Shown one piece after another: positions 1 through 8,394 of a DNA stretch of 64,000 nucleotides; the stretch's first letter is position 1, and each line of letters opens with the position of its first letter. The position numbers and the translations under genes were made by a program. Source of the stretch: Zunongwangia profunda SM-A87 (GTDB taxonomy: Bacteria; Bacteroidota; Bacteroidia; Flavobacteriales; Flavobacteriaceae); NCBI RefSeq assembly GCF_000023465.1, contig NC_014041.1, positions 4,641,501-4,705,500 on the forward strand. The letters run 5' to 3'. Below the pieces are notes generated by a model. That model ran no database searches and had not been told where the DNA came from. It saw only the letters and a program-made list of their open reading frames with translations.

Positions 1-2091
1 CTTTGCTGCGAGAACATCTAAATCTTCACCATAAAGTTTTACGGCAATATCTTCCCTAATTCCGGTAAGCAATTCATTAAAACGCATTTCTACAGGCTGG
101 GTAAATTCGTAGCTTACACCGGGAATTTCACTTATCGTATGCTTCATTTTTTTGATAAGTTCATCTTTATTATCGGCAGATGTCCATTCAGATTTTGGTT
201 TTAAGATCACAAAACTATCGCCTATATCCATTGGCATAGGATCTGTTGGCACTTCAGAAACTCCAAACCGCGTTACTACCTGCTTTACTTCAGGAAAATT
301 ATTGAGCAGTAAATTTTCGATTTTTGTTGAAGTAGCAATTCCTTCATTAAGGGAGCTTCCAGGTTTTAAGATCACATGAAAAGCAAGGTCACCTTCATCT
401 AGCTGCGGAATAAACTCGCCGCCCATTCGGCTAAAAAGATAACCAGCAAAAACCAGTAATAACAGTGCACAGGCTACAATACCTTTCGTTCCTTTTAGTG
501 CTTTTTGAAGTAAAGGCTCATATTTTTCCTGGAGCCACAGTACTAATCGATCACCCCATCCTTTTTTATCAGACTTTTTATTTTTAAGAAAGAGTGCAGA
601 GATCATAGGCACATAAGTAAGACAAAGGATCATGGCTCCCAACATGGCAAAGATGAAGGTAAGCGCCATGGGTTTAAACATTTTCCCTTCCACTCCTTCT
701 AAAGCCAAAATGGGTAGAAAAACAATTAAAATAATGGCCTGACCAAAGAAAGCAGCATTCATCATTTTTTTAGATGATTTGCTCACCAGCTTATTTTTCT
801 GGCTTTGATCGAGTTTTTGTTTTAAAGCTTTTTGGCTAAAGACAAAGACGGTACTTTCTACGATGATCACCGCACCGTCTACAATAATTCCAAAATCGAT
901 AGCTCCAAGGCTCATCAAATTGGCCCAAACATCAAAAATATTCATTAGGATAAACGCGAAAAACAGGGAAAGCGGAATAGTAGAAGCCACAATAAGACCT
1001 CCCCTAAAATTCCCGAGCAGGACCACTAAAACAAAAATCACAATAAGGCCTCCTTCCAGTAAATTATTTTTTACGGTAGCAGTAGTATTCGCTATTAATT
1101 CACTCCGGTCTAAAAAAGGTTTAATATGAACCCCTTCGGGTAAGGATTTTTCGATTTGTGAAATACGTTTTTTTACATTCTCAACAACTTCGTTAGAATT
1201 TGCTCCTTTCAGCATCAAAATGCTTCCGCCAATGGCTTCGCCTTTCCCGTTTTTAGTAAGTGCGCCATACCTAATGGCATTACCCATTTGCACCTTGGCA
1301 ACATCACCAATGGTTATTGGGAATTTTTCATTTTTGATAATGATATTCTCGATATCATTTATCGAGGTGACCAGACCTTCTCCTCTAATAAAATTGGCAC
1401 GGTGATTTTTCTCGATATAGGCTCCCCCAGTATTTTGATTATTCGACGTCAGTGCATTAAAAACTTCAGAAATCGTAACATCCATCGATCGTAAATGATC
1501 GGGATCTACAGCTACCTCGTATTGCTTTATTTTCCCCCCAATACTATTCACCTCTACAACACCTGGCACCATGGCAAACTGGCGTTTTACAATCCAATCC
1601 TGAATACTACGTAAACGGGTAACTGAATATTCAGCTTTAAATGTGGGATCAACTTCCAAAGTATATTGATAAATTTCACCCAAGCCAGTAGAAATGGGTC
1701 CCATAAATGGCTCTCCAAACCCTTCAGGTATTTCTTTTTTTACTTTAGAAAGTTGCTCGGCAACCAGCTGTCGTGGTAAATACGTACCTGCATCATCATT
1801 AAAAACAATAGTTACCACTGAAAGTCCGAATCGGGAAACCGACCGAATTTCTGTTACCTCAGGAAGATTCCCCATAGCCACTTCTACCGGATAAGTCACA
1901 AACTGTTCGATATCTTCGACCCCTAAACTTGGTGCCTGGGTAATTACCTGTATTTGATTATTGGTGATATCGGGCTGAGCATCTACAGGAACTTCCTGCA
2001 TACTCCACAAACCGCCGGCAATAAGGACCAGCGTTAGCAACCCGACGATAAATTTATTATTGACAGAGAAGTCAATGATTTTATTAATCAT
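1..2091 (-). CDS. CusA/CzcA-type heavy-metal RND efflux pump (partial)
   Basis: Inner-membrane proton-driven transporter expected to export monovalent or divalent metal ions with a periplasmic adaptor and outer-membrane channel. The reading frame is open from the ATG at 2091 to the window edge, giving 697 residues of a protein usually over 1,000 long, so the C-terminal part lies outside. Visible are the N-terminal first membrane helix (MINKIIDF then a hydrophobic stretch), the porter-domain signature around VPVDAQPDITNNQ, and the GGAYIEKNHR region typical of the heavy-metal branch rather than the HAE1 drug branch. It lies 108 bp downstream of a small Cys-rich protein, probably in one operon. 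The branch is clear; the metal cannot be told from this part. Confidence 0.9.
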   Translation of the reverse strand, partial: MINKIIDFSVNNKFIVGLLTLVLIAGGLWSMQEVPVDAQPDITNNQIQVITQAPSLGVEDIEQFVTYPVEVAMGNLPEVTEIRSVSRFGLSVVTIVFNDDAGTYLPRQLVAEQLSKVKKEIPEGFGEPFMGPISTGLGEIYQYTLEVDPTFKAEYSVTRLRSIQDWIVKRQFAMVPGVVEVNSIGGKIKQYEVAVDPDHLRSMDVTISEVFNALTSNNQNTGGAYIEKNHRANFIRGEGLVTSINDIENIIIKNEKFPITIGDVAKVQMGNAIRYGALTKNGKGEAIGGSILMLKGANSNEVVENVKKRISQIEKSLPEGVHIKPFLDRSELIANTTATVKNNLLEGGLIVIFVLVVLLGNFRGGLIVASTIPLSLFFAFILMNIFDVWANLMSLGAIDFGIIVDGAVIIVESTVFVFSQKALKQKLDQSQKNKLVSKSSKKMMNAAFFGQAIILIVFLPILALEGVEGKMFKPMALTFIFAMLGAMILCLTYVPMISALFLKNKKSDKKGWGDRLVLWLQEKYEPLLQKALKGTKGIVACALLLLVFAGYLFSRMGGEFIPQLDEGDLAFHVILKPGSSLNEGIATSTKIENLLLNNFPEVKQVVTRFGVSEVPTDPMPMDIGDSFVILKPKSEWTSADNKDELIKKMKHTISEIPGVSYEFTQPVEMRFNELLTGIREDIAVKLYGEDLDVLAAK

Positions 2092-2199
2092 CAGATGATA
2101 TATTTTAAAATTTAGATATAATAAATGGAAAGAATCTTAACTCTTAAATTTTAAGCTTAGAATCTTCAAAAGATGGATATATAAATCCATGAATCTAAA

Positions 2200-2502
2200 T
2201 TAAGCTTGTGGGGGTGGGATATATTTTGTGGTAAACTGTGAAGTTTCTTTATTCAGATAAATAAAAGCAGCATTTATAGTCATGGCCATCGCCTGCTCAA
2301 AAACCGGATCATTATTAACCATAATATGATTATGGCAGCAGTGGCACTGGCAAAAAGGAGAACATAAATCTACTGAAGCCTCATGATTGTTATGCTGCTC
2401 TACAATAAGATCATCATCTTCAAAATTGGTAGTCGCATCGGCACAAGGCATAAAGCTAAGTGATAAAAAAAGTACAGATAATATGATTCCTATAATTTTC
2501 AC
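2200..2502 (-). CDS. small secreted Cys/His-rich protein, DUF6660-like
   Basis: A 100-residue protein with an N-terminal signal peptide (hydrophobic stretch ending near PCADA, residues 1-23; no good lipobox). The mature part carries a dense metal-ligand cluster, CSPFCQCHCCHNH, around residues 47-59, with further His residues before it. Small proteins of this kind (DUF6660) commonly precede Cus/Czc efflux genes in Bacteroidota, and here it is first, 108 bp before the CusA-type pump. A periplasmic metal-binding or metal-buffering role is inferred from the ligands and the neighbour; no function is established. Confidence 0.75.
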   Translation of the reverse strand: MKIIGIILSVLFLSLSFMPCADATTNFEDDDLIVEQHNNHEASVDLCSPFCQCHCCHNHIMVNNDPVFEQAMAMTINAAFIYLNKETSQFTTKYIPPPQA

Positions 2503-2526
2503 TTTACAAATATAAATCGCTTCTTA

Positions 2527-2541
2527 TGCAATACCATTGCA
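2527..2541. promoter_or_regulatory. perfect dyad upstream of the metal-efflux operon
   Basis: TGCAAT-ACC-ATTGCA, six-base arms around three bases, 25 bases upstream of the start of the Cys-rich protein and inside the 185-bp region shared with the divergent kinase gene. Its place fits a repressor or activator site, but no metal-sensing regulator gene is in the window. Operator function is inference. Confidence 0.3.
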
Positions 2542-2687
2542 ATAAAAGAACTTTTTAAAAACAAATCGTTTGTATTAAAAATCATCGCACCTAAAAATCC
2601 CAAAATTTTTATAAAATCCTAGGTATACAAATCATATTCTGAGGCCACGCTCATTAATTTCTTTACCTTTAAAAGAAAACATCAACT

Positions 2688-4316
2688 ATGAAATTTTTTA
2701 TAAATAAACCCGAAAACGTTGTAAACGAATCCATAGAAGGTTTACTTACCGATCCTAAACTTACCAAACTGGATACTTTCCCTGAAGTTAGGGTAGTTAC
2801 CCGAAAAGAAATTGACACCTCTAAAGTTGCCATTATTTCTGGTGGTGGTTCTGGTCATGAACCTATGCACGCCGGTTTTGTTGCCAAAGGAATGCTTACT
2901 GCTGCCGTTTGTGGAGATATTTTTGCATCCCCATCTGTAGATGCTGTACTAGCTGCCATTCTCGCGGTAAGTGGTGAAAAGGGATGTTTGCTAGTTATAA
3001 AAAATTATACCGGAGACCGATTAAACTTTGGACTGGCAGCTGAACAGGCCAGAGCGCTTGGCCATAAAGTGGAAACCGTTATTGTTGGTGATGATATAGC
3101 TTTAGGAGAAGATACACAACAACGCGGTCTTGCCGGCACTTTGTTGGTTCATAAAGTAGCGGGACAACTGGCCGAAGAAGGAAAATCTTTAGATGAAGTG
3201 ACCAAAGCTGCAAAAAAAGTAGCAGAGAGTGCTATTTCTATAGGACTTTCACTTTCTGAAGGGCAAAAATTCAATAATCCTGAAGAATCGAGATTAGATA
3301 AATCTGAAGCTGAATTAGGTTTGGGTATTCACGGGGAGCCTGGCGTGGATGTCATTAAGATGGATGAGGCTGATGCCCTCGTAAAAAAGGCTGTCGATAA
3401 ACTGAAAGAATACCTTCCTGATGAAAAACAAGACTATGTTTTGCTTTTTAATAATTTGGGAAGTGTTACCCCGCTCGAAATGAATTTACTGGTTCATAGC
3501 TTTGATAAAACCGATATTTCCGGCAGAGTAAAATACCTGGTGGGTCCTACTGCCATGACCACTTCTTTAAATATGAATGGTTTCTCGATAACGCTATTAA
3601 AATTAGATGAAGAAATCGAAAAAGCGCTCTTAGAAAAAACCGATACTCCCGAATGGCGAATTAGAGCTTATGGAAAACCGAGCAGCATTAAAAGTCCGGA
3701 ACTACCTAAAACCATGCAATTTGAGCCTTCTGAAAATAAAAAGCATCAAAAAATTGTAGAAAACATCGCTGATTACCTCATCGAAATGGAAAAAGAGATG
3801 AACGATCTGGATGAAAAAGTTGGCGATGGTGATGCAGGGTCTACTTTTGCCGCAGCAGGTAAAAAATTTAAAAAGATCTCTGATGAATTGCCTTATGCTT
3901 CTACAGCTGAGTTATTTACCACTATCGGTCGCGTTTTAGCCCGGGAAACCGGGGGATCCAGCGGAGTGTTATTATCAATACTATTTACCAAAGCAGGGAG
4001 CAGCCTTGAAGAAGATGAAAATATAGGGAAAGCTTTATTAAACGGACTAGAAAAGATGAAATCTTTTGGTGGCGCTGAAAAAGGAGACCGAACCATGATC
4101 GATGCGATGCAACCTGCTTTTGAAGCCTTAAGCGAAGAAAAATCTATAAAAGATGCTGCGGAAGCTGCGCGAAAAGGAGCCGATGAAACCGCCAATATCA
4201 CTAATACCAGTGCAGGACGTAGTTCTTATTTATCGGAATCCAGCCTAGAAGGAATTCCAGATCCCGGCGCTGAAATGGTAGCACGAGTGTTCGAAAAGCT
4301 AGTTGATATCGTATGA
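2688..4316 (+). CDS. dhaK: dihydroxyacetone kinase, fused DhaK-DhaL (ATP-dependent type)
   Basis: Cytosolic enzyme phosphorylating dihydroxyacetone (glycerone) to DHAP. Residues about 1-330 are a DhaK domain: the GGGSGHEPMHAGFV substrate loop is near residues 51-65, and the His that binds the substrate covalently lies near 215 in GLGIHGEPGV. Residues about 350-540 are a DhaL domain with the metal/ATP motif VGDGDAGST near 380 and GGSSGV near 420. At 542 residues it matches the single-chain ATP-dependent kinases (about 550) rather than the split PTS-dependent system; no DhaM is present. It is monocistronic, with a terminator about 100 bp downstream. DHAP would enter glycolysis. Confidence 0.93.
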   Translation: MKFFINKPENVVNESIEGLLTDPKLTKLDTFPEVRVVTRKEIDTSKVAIISGGGSGHEPMHAGFVAKGMLTAAVCGDIFASPSVDAVLAAILAVSGEKGCLLVIKNYTGDRLNFGLAAEQARALGHKVETVIVGDDIALGEDTQQRGLAGTLLVHKVAGQLAEEGKSLDEVTKAAKKVAESAISIGLSLSEGQKFNNPEESRLDKSEAELGLGIHGEPGVDVIKMDEADALVKKAVDKLKEYLPDEKQDYVLLFNNLGSVTPLEMNLLVHSFDKTDISGRVKYLVGPTAMTTSLNMNGFSITLLKLDEEIEKALLEKTDTPEWRIRAYGKPSSIKSPELPKTMQFEPSENKKHQKIVENIADYLIEMEKEMNDLDEKVGDGDAGSTFAAAGKKFKKISDELPYASTAELFTTIGRVLARETGGSSGVLLSILFTKAGSSLEEDENIGKALLNGLEKMKSFGGAEKGDRTMIDAMQPAFEALSEEKSIKDAAEAARKGADETANITNTSAGRSSYLSESSLEGIPDPGAEMVARVFEKLVDIV

Positions 4317-4629
4317 GATAAATATCCGGAAATCCTCAACGCCCAAAGGGTATAAAATGAAAAATTTAGCATTTGAAAGTATGCCTTGAGTATCAAATCC
4401 TTTGGCAGTGCTATAAAAAATCCGTTAGCAAAACTAACGGATTTTTCACTTTTACATAATATAATAAATCAATCATAATGAGCTCTCGTCTTCCAGTTCC
4501 AATAGCTATTGAAATTGATTCGGGGAAAAATAACTTTATTTAAATCTACGTGATAAAATCCTTAAATGAATTCAGAATAAGGTTTTAAACACTTTATACA
4601 ATATCTTTTTGCTTTTTAAGCACTAAATT
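4317..4629. other. intergenic region between convergent genes
   Basis: This 313-bp stretch lies between the stop of the kinase and the end of the last PUL gene on the other strand. The only structure I can support is the terminator hairpin at 4416-4446. A 21-codon ATG reading at 4478 has no support. Nothing else is seen. Confidence 0.6.
4416..4446. terminator. bidirectional intrinsic terminator
   Basis: A perfect stem, AAAAATCCGTTAG with CTAACGGATTTTT around a five-base loop, with a T run after the stem on both strands. On plus it would end the kinase transcript; on minus it would end the PUL transcript leaving the GH43 gene. Confidence 0.8.
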
Positions 4630-5571
4630 CTACTTTTTTAGATCCTGAAAGGAATGTGACTTTAACTTAAAAACATTCTTCTTTTTATCGAATTTCAGTT
4701 TAACAATTGCTGTTTTACGCGGGCTCACCTTTTCCTCAGAAAAATGCGTATGAAGTACATAATACAATGTATTTCTATTTTTGAACAGATCACCATGGCC
4801 CGGGCCATTCCTCCCGATATCTGCTGTTGATATTAACGGATTTGAGGCTGATTTTTTCCAGGGTCCAAAAGGACTTTTAGCCGTAGCAACACCAACTGAA
4901 TAATCCGGGTTTCTAAAATCGTTCACCGAGTATAGCATGATATAGGTCTCTGCATTTCTAAAAACTGTTGGTCCTTCGCTTACCGGCCATTCGGCATTCG
5001 TGGTATTTTCCCAGGTTTCTTTAGCTGCAATACATTCTTTTAAAGTTTCAGGCTTTATCGCGCTAAGGTCTTCGGTCATTTCAGCAACAAAAATTCTGTT
5101 CCCAGCAGTTAATCTTACATGATATAGATATACTTTTCCATCATCAAAAAACACAAAAGGATCGATCTGCTTTACCGTAGCTTCTAAAGTTTTTCCTTTG
5201 TTTTTAAACGGGCCTAAAGGGCTATTGGCTGATGCTATGGCAATATTTTCGTTAGCAGTATACGCCATATAATAATGTCCATTTTGCTTAAAGACTTGTG
5301 GAGCCCAAAAACCCCTGGTGCCAAATGCATCTCCTTTTTTTAACGCATAGCCATCAGTCTTCCCTAAAGGACCTTCCCAGGTTTTCAGGTTTTTAGAAGT
5401 ATACACTAGAAAACCTTCTCCGGGAATGCTATGATCTTCTTTTGTCCCGTATAAATAATAGATACCGTTTTCTTCGAATATCGTTGGATCTGCCAAAAGA
5501 ATTTGTGAATTTTGGGCATATAATTGCAGTGAAAAAACAAAGCTTAAAAACAACCAAAAGCGGTTTATCAT
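4630..5571 (-). CDS. glycoside hydrolase family 43 (arabinanase/arabinosidase-like)
   Basis: Exported five-bladed propeller glycosidase expected to act on alpha-L-arabinofuranosyl or beta-xylosyl linkages. The three catalytic acids of the family are visible: Asp in LADPTI near the mature N terminus, Asp in KQIDPFVFF mid-protein and Glu in VSEGPT. I chose the ATG at 5571 because it begins a clean signal peptide (MINRFWLFLSFVFSLQLYAQ, 313 residues in all). The frame extends to an ATG at 5646, but that would run through the terminator-like hairpin at 5637-5664 and add a charged leader. It is the last PUL gene and may be partly uncoupled from GH2 by that hairpin. The exact substrate is not determined. 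Confidence 0.85.
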   Translation of the reverse strand: MINRFWLFLSFVFSLQLYAQNSQILLADPTIFEENGIYYLYGTKEDHSIPGEGFLVYTSKNLKTWEGPLGKTDGYALKKGDAFGTRGFWAPQVFKQNGHYYMAYTANENIAIASANSPLGPFKNKGKTLEATVKQIDPFVFFDDGKVYLYHVRLTAGNRIFVAEMTEDLSAIKPETLKECIAAKETWENTTNAEWPVSEGPTVFRNAETYIMLYSVNDFRNPDYSVGVATAKSPFGPWKKSASNPLISTADIGRNGPGHGDLFKNRNTLYYVLHTHFSEEKVSPRKTAIVKLKFDKKKNVFKLKSHSFQDLKK

Positions 5572-5858
5572 TTTATATTTTTTTGATCTGAATATTTCAT
5601 CCTTAGCTTTTAAAAAAACCTTGATTATCAAATAAAATGGCATCAAAAATTAATTTGATGCCATCTCTCCTAAAAACGCTGCACCCGGAATTTACTCTTA
5701 TCTAAAACCAACCGGGTACAGGCATCAACAAAAAAACTAACTGTAATGTAGATTACACGGTACTAACTGGGTTACAACTCCAGTATTCGATAAAATATCT
5801 TTTTATTTTTTATATAGTTTCCCTCTCATGAGTACTTAAAAGTATTCGTTGCAATGCT
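5572..5858. other. intergenic region with several inverted repeats
   Basis: The 287 bp between GH2 and GH43 hold the hairpin at 5637-5664 and short weaker inverted repeats: ACCCGG/CCGGGT near 5682-5720, GTAAT-GTAG-ATTAC near 5741-5754 and ACTGG/CCAGT near 5765-5785. No open frame of note is seen. It may be an RNA-processing region within the PUL transcript; that is inference. Confidence 0.4.
5637..5664 (-). terminator. terminator-like hairpin between GH2 and GH43
   Basis: Read on the minus strand, ATGGCATCAAA pairs perfectly with TTTGATGCCAT across a six-base loop, followed by TTTTATTTG. Its 11-bp stem and T-rich tail fit an intrinsic terminator or attenuator for transcripts arriving from the GH2 gene. 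Confidence 0.6.
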
Positions 5859-8333
5859 TTATTCGTGAACAAAAATATCTTCAGTTTTTAGTGTATTGCC
5901 ATCTGGATCGATCACTTCAAGATTTAAACCTGAACCTCCTTCTCCCTGAAAATATTCTAATGCCATAGTATGATAACCTGCAGCTAACGGAATTTCAGCT
6001 TTTTTAAGTTCCATTCCATGAATACCATCATGATCTATAACCACTTTCCCATCAATACGTAATCGTACACCATCGTCTCCACTTAAACGAAAACCATAAA
6101 TGCCCTGCTTAGCAACTTTCACAAATCCTTCAAATGTTAACGCATAGAAGTTTTCTCTTTTTCTTAATGCTGAAATTTTCAAAGATTTTGTTTCTCCGGA
6201 AGCCACTACTTCTTCCGAAGAAAAATCAGGTAATTTTTGCCATTCCCCTTGATAAAGCGAATAGTTAAGACCAGCTTTCATTGTAGCAGAAAGAGCTTTT
6301 GAAGCTTCTTGATAATGATCTACTTTTTCAAATTTCTTGCTGGTGATATAACTTTCTTTATCATCGGCTATAGCCCTGGCTTTTACCTGTGAAGATGCGG
6401 AAATTGTAAAGGGACCGGTATATTTTTTAGAAGATGAGTTGGGCTCGCTTCCGTCTAATGTATAATAGATCGCTTCGTCTTTTCTAGAAGTAAGACTTAC
6501 TTCTAAATGGTCTACAAAAAGACTATGTGCTGCTTGTATACTTACCGGAGAGATCATTTTATCGGTATGAATATCATGCAAATAATCTACCGGGATTTTA
6601 ATCACTTCTCGATCATAAGTTACCAGTCCGTTGACCTCTCCCTCTACATCCGAAACCTGCGTATAGACTACCGCACTGGCATCTTTATCTTCTTTCATTT
6701 CCCAAACTTTATCCCAAAGCTCGGTATAGGATTTTCTGAACTCTAAAGAATCGGCCATATTACGATAGCCCCAGTTAGATTCTTGCCAAAGGTGACCTTT
6801 TAACGGCAATCCAAGCCCTCCAAATTCACCAAGAACAGTCGCTCTATCGTCTTCAACTGGATAGACATCCGGGCCGGGATAGCTGTGCATATCTATAATA
6901 TCACCTACATTATGATCTGTCCAACCACTGGCATTACTTACCAGCCTTGTTTCATCTAAACCTTCTACCCAATTGGTTAAACGTTCGGTATCATACTGGC
7001 CCCAGCCTTCGTTAAAAACTACCCACATTACGATACTTGGATAATTGTAAAGATCATTGATCATATTTTGAAATTCTGCCTCAAACTGATCTTTATCCGA
7101 TTCTGTTAAGCGTTCCAGAAAGTCTGGATGAGGATAGGCCTGCGGCATATCCTGCCAAACCAGCATTCCCATTTTATCACACAGGTAATACCATCTCTGG
7201 CTTTCGGTTTTGGCATGCTTTCTAAGTAAATTAAAGCCCATTTTTTTAAAAGTTTCAATATCCCAGACATACGCATCTTCAGTGGGCGGCGTCATTAAAC
7301 CATCAGGCCAGTATCCCTGGTCGAGTACGCCTACCTGAAAATAAGGCTTGTTATTCAGGAATATCTTCGTTTTATCTTTTTCTTTACCTAAACTAATTTT
7401 TCGCATGGCCACATAGCTTTCAAAACTATCGGTGGTTTCTTCGCCGTTTACCAGTTGTACCTTCAGATCGTATAAAAATGGATGCTCAGGACTCCATAGT
7501 TTAGCGTCTTTTATTTTTAAAGTAATCGCCTCTCCAGCACTCCCTTCAGCGGTTGCCACTTCAGAAGTTCCATCCATAAGGCTCAGTTTAATCATTCCTT
7601 CTACCTTATCTTCTGCAGTAAAACTTACTTCTCCTTTATCGATATCTGGACGGATTTTGAAGTTTTCGATATGGTTTCTGTTTAAGGGTTCCATCCATAC
7701 ACTTTGCCAAATTCCGGTTGTAGAAGTATAAAAAATACCTTCTGGCTCTCTTACCTGTTTCCCTACCGGTTGCAAACCATCGTTAGACGTATCGTGAACT
7801 TTCACGACTACTTCCTGTTCTTTCCCTTCTTTTAAGTATGGGGTGATATTAAAAGTAAAATGATCAAAAGCACCTTTGTGATCGCCAACTTTCTCACCAT
7901 TTACATACACTTCTGTTTCATAATCTACCCCTTCAAAATTCAGCATAATTTCATCTCCCTTCCAGTCTTTTGGAATACTGACAAGCTTTCGATACACCAA
8001 ATCATCTGAAGTTTTCATAATCCCTGATAAATAAGATTCTACCGCGAAAGGCACCAAAATCGAATCTTCTAAAGCTTCAGAAAAAGTAGTTTTATCGGTC
8101 TTTTCTAAACTTACTTCCCAATATCCATTTAGATTTTCCCAGTTTTCACGCTTTTGTATAGGTCTTGGATATTCTGGTAAAACATTTTGCGGATCTACCT
8201 TATTGGTCCAACGCGTAGTTAAGATCGCCTCTGGTTTATTCTGGTTATTTTCAGCTGCTTTTTTTTCATCCTTACAGCCTACACTAAGAATGCCTGCAAG
8301 TATAAATACAGCCGATTTTTTCAGTAAATTCAT
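5859..8333 (-). CDS. glycoside hydrolase family 2 lipoprotein with C-terminal PA14 domain
   Basis: Surface or periplasmic exo-glycosidase of the beta-galactosidase superfamily. The lipobox ends in VGCKDEKK at about residue 20. Next come the GH2 sugar-binding jelly roll (about 50-220), the immunoglobulin-like domain (about 220-310) and a TIM barrel with the acid/base Glu in WVVFNEGWGQ near residue 440 and a likely nucleophile Glu in LGEFGG near 500. After the barrel is a chitobiase/Fn3-like segment (YTLDGSEPNSSS, about 620-660), then a PA14 carbohydrate-binding domain (about 680-820, FRLSGDDGVRLRIDG). It is one of the enzymes of the minus-strand PUL. Specificity (galactosidase, arabinopyranosidase or other) cannot be told from sequence. 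Confidence 0.9.
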   Translation of the reverse strand: MNLLKKSAVFILAGILSVGCKDEKKAAENNQNKPEAILTTRWTNKVDPQNVLPEYPRPIQKRENWENLNGYWEVSLEKTDKTTFSEALEDSILVPFAVESYLSGIMKTSDDLVYRKLVSIPKDWKGDEIMLNFEGVDYETEVYVNGEKVGDHKGAFDHFTFNITPYLKEGKEQEVVVKVHDTSNDGLQPVGKQVREPEGIFYTSTTGIWQSVWMEPLNRNHIENFKIRPDIDKGEVSFTAEDKVEGMIKLSLMDGTSEVATAEGSAGEAITLKIKDAKLWSPEHPFLYDLKVQLVNGEETTDSFESYVAMRKISLGKEKDKTKIFLNNKPYFQVGVLDQGYWPDGLMTPPTEDAYVWDIETFKKMGFNLLRKHAKTESQRWYYLCDKMGMLVWQDMPQAYPHPDFLERLTESDKDQFEAEFQNMINDLYNYPSIVMWVVFNEGWGQYDTERLTNWVEGLDETRLVSNASGWTDHNVGDIIDMHSYPGPDVYPVEDDRATVLGEFGGLGLPLKGHLWQESNWGYRNMADSLEFRKSYTELWDKVWEMKEDKDASAVVYTQVSDVEGEVNGLVTYDREVIKIPVDYLHDIHTDKMISPVSIQAAHSLFVDHLEVSLTSRKDEAIYYTLDGSEPNSSSKKYTGPFTISASSQVKARAIADDKESYITSKKFEKVDHYQEASKALSATMKAGLNYSLYQGEWQKLPDFSSEEVVASGETKSLKISALRKRENFYALTFEGFVKVAKQGIYGFRLSGDDGVRLRIDGKVVIDHDGIHGMELKKAEIPLAAGYHTMALEYFQGEGGSGLNLEVIDPDGNTLKTEDIFVHE

Positions 8334-8394
8334 GTTATCTTGTTTATTTTTTTATGCTGAAATTCTAAAATTTCGATGTATATTTTTTATAAAA

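Noticed and set aside
2507..2514. TATATTTG on the minus strand as a promoter box for the metal operon
   Set aside because: It matches TAnnTTTG but lies only five bases before the start codon and has no -33 partner at the right distance.
4478..4543. 21-codon ATG frame in the kinase/GH43 gap
   Set aside because: Too short, no ribosome site and no similarity; probably chance.
5571..5646. Upstream extension of the GH43 gene
   Set aside because: The extension adds a charged leader before a clear signal peptide and would run into the hairpin at 5637-5664.
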